Assembly (NCBI GenBank): GCA_964649825.1
Contig: CAZYQW010000147.1
Coordinates: 79,125-143,124, forward strand
Source of the DNA: CAZYQW01 sp964649825
Lineage (GTDB): Bacteria > Planctomycetota > B15-G4 > JADJEK01
Length of the DNA stretch: 64,000 bases
Direction of reading: 5' to 3'
The notes under the pieces are model-generated. The model did not search any database, was not told the origin of the DNA, and saw only the letters and a list, made by a program, of their open reading frames with translations. Below, piece after piece: positions 63,370 to 64,000 of this stretch (positions are counted from its first letter, which is position 1; every line of letters begins with the position of its first letter). Made by a program: the position numbers and the translations under genes.

Positions 63370-63837
63370 ATGTTGAGAGCTCGCGTCATCGAGTCCACCC
63401 CAGGAGAGGACCGCGTCGCGGAGTGCATCGCGGTCGCGCCGGGTGAATTGAAGGTCTCTTGCGGCGAGCACGTCGTCTTCGAGACGGCCCCGCTCGTCGG
63501 GGCGGCGGCGATCGCGGTCTGGGACCCGGTGACGCACGTGGGCGGCGTGGTCGCGTCCAAGAGCGTCGGCCCGGACTCCGACGGCAGCGGGAGCGAGTTC
63601 GACGTCCGGTCCGCTCTCAAGCTCCTGATCGAGTCGGTCCTGAACCTAGGGGGACGCCGTGATCGGCTCTCGTTCAGCGCCGCGGGAAACTTCGCCGGAT
63701 TGTCGGTCCTGGGACTGACGAGCCACGTCCTCGACGCCTCCGCGCCGTCGCGGCACCCTCGCCGAGGGACGCCCGAGCCGTCGATCCTCGTCCTCGAGCT
63801 CGGACCCGGACGCGCCTCGGTCCAGCGGGTCGTCTAG
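63370..63837 (+). CDS. CheD-like protein lacking catalytic residues
   Basis: The 155-residue product fits the CheD fold by eye: GELKVSCGEHVVFETAPLVGAAAIAVWDPVTHVGGVVASK lines up with the core of CheD glutamine deamidases (shown here in full would exceed limits, key block at residues 28-67). The usual catalytic Cys in GSC is Ala in this protein, and the active-site His after the VGG turn is also missing. It may be a binding or regulatory relative. Its TAG stop lies inside the CTAG site of the following element. Confidence 0.45.
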   Translation: MLRARVIESTPGEDRVAECIAVAPGELKVSCGEHVVFETAPLVGAAAIAVWDPVTHVGGVVASKSVGPDSDGSGSEFDVRSALKLLIESVLNLGGRRDRLSFSAAGNFAGLSVLGLTSHVLDASAPSRHPRRGTPEPSILVLELGPGRASVQRVV

Positions 63838-63999
63838 CGGCCCGTGGTGAAAGTGCTTTCGAAGCGAGGCGAGGTCATCGCGACCGAGATCGAGGCGCAG
63901 GACCGCAGGCGTACTGCCTGTACGTCGAGGATCCTGCAACGCAGATACCGGTCGCGAGGGCCCGCCGCAGCCGGAATGACTTTCACCACGGGCGGCTAG
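63834..63999. mobile_element. Candidate IS630-type MITE (166 bp, inverted-repeat element)
   Basis: Arms of 21 bases at 63834-63854 and 63979-63999 match with one mismatch in inverted orientation, each ending in CTAG outward. Inside lie nested repeats (63878-63886 with 63949-63957, nine bases perfect; 63897-63902 with 63932-63937) and a small central hairpin near 63906-63920. CTAG is the known target of IS630, which duplicates TA. No transposase gene is inside. An alternative is a highly structured RNA of about 166 nt. Confidence 0.55.
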
Positions 64000-64000
64000 C

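Overview
The window is GC-rich bacterial chromosome, densely coded, with many 4-base stop/start overlaps (ATGA, GTGA, TTGA) and frequent GTG/TTG starts. A secretin, PilM-PilQ, a lipobox protein and signal peptides show a diderm (Gram-negative) envelope. An ECF sigma / membrane anti-sigma / CHAT module, sigma-54, many orphan response regulators and a Lys/Ala-rich histone-like peptide would fit Planctomycetota or a related lineage, but this placement is an inference. No rRNA, CRISPR array, prophage or intact insertion sequence was seen.

Layout. 1-7.6 kb: end of a SpoVR protein, a suppressor-of-fused domain protein, a secreted radical-copper oxidase, then an ECF sigma / membrane anti-sigma-like / CHAT protease-like module. 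7.6-11.9 kb: a secreted repeat protein and two small membrane proteins on the minus strand, then a HAD phosphatase and an RlmI-type rRNA methyltransferase. 11.9-19.7 kb: information-processing block: a 38-residue histone-like peptide gene, tRNA-Arg(ACG), tadA, two tRNA-Ser genes, SRP RNA, dnaX-ybaB, recR-rpoN-truA, and hpf-ptsN-ptsH. 19.8-26.7 kb: two response regulators with HDOD or degenerate HD-GYP output, a membrane histidine kinase, a di-heme peroxidase and a blue-copper protein.

27-55.8 kb is dominated by a type IV pilus system in two blocks. pilM-pilN-pilO/P fusion-pilQ is separated by RNase E/G, rplU-rpmA-obgE and a four-gene two-component cluster from a second block: pilT2, GspC-like PDZ protein, coaX, lipoprotein, prepilin peptidase, an EF-G paralogue, pilT, pilB, pilC, a TPR protein and two tandem major-type pilins. 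Together these give the alignment complex, secretin, platform, extension and retraction motors, processing peptidase and pilins of a complete-looking machine; the interleaved kinases and REC proteins are plausible regulators of it.

55.8-64 kb: a minus-strand lyase/hydratase pair, an AT-hook protein, clpS and a sigma-70-family factor, then a divergent nuoB-C-D-I cluster of respiratory complex I, a CheD-like protein lacking the usual catalytic residues, and at the right edge a 166-bp inverted-repeat element in a CTAG site that looks like an IS630-type MITE.

Most of the window is recognisable machinery. The parts most worth a second look are the sigma/anti-sigma/CHAT module, the PilO-PilP fusion, the RNase E/G whose S1 domain is split by an acidic-then-arginine-rich insert, the 38-residue histone-like peptide, the catalytically degenerate HD-GYP and CheD homologues, and the inverted-repeat elements at 57.2-57.5, 58.6-58.7 and 63.8-64.0 kb.
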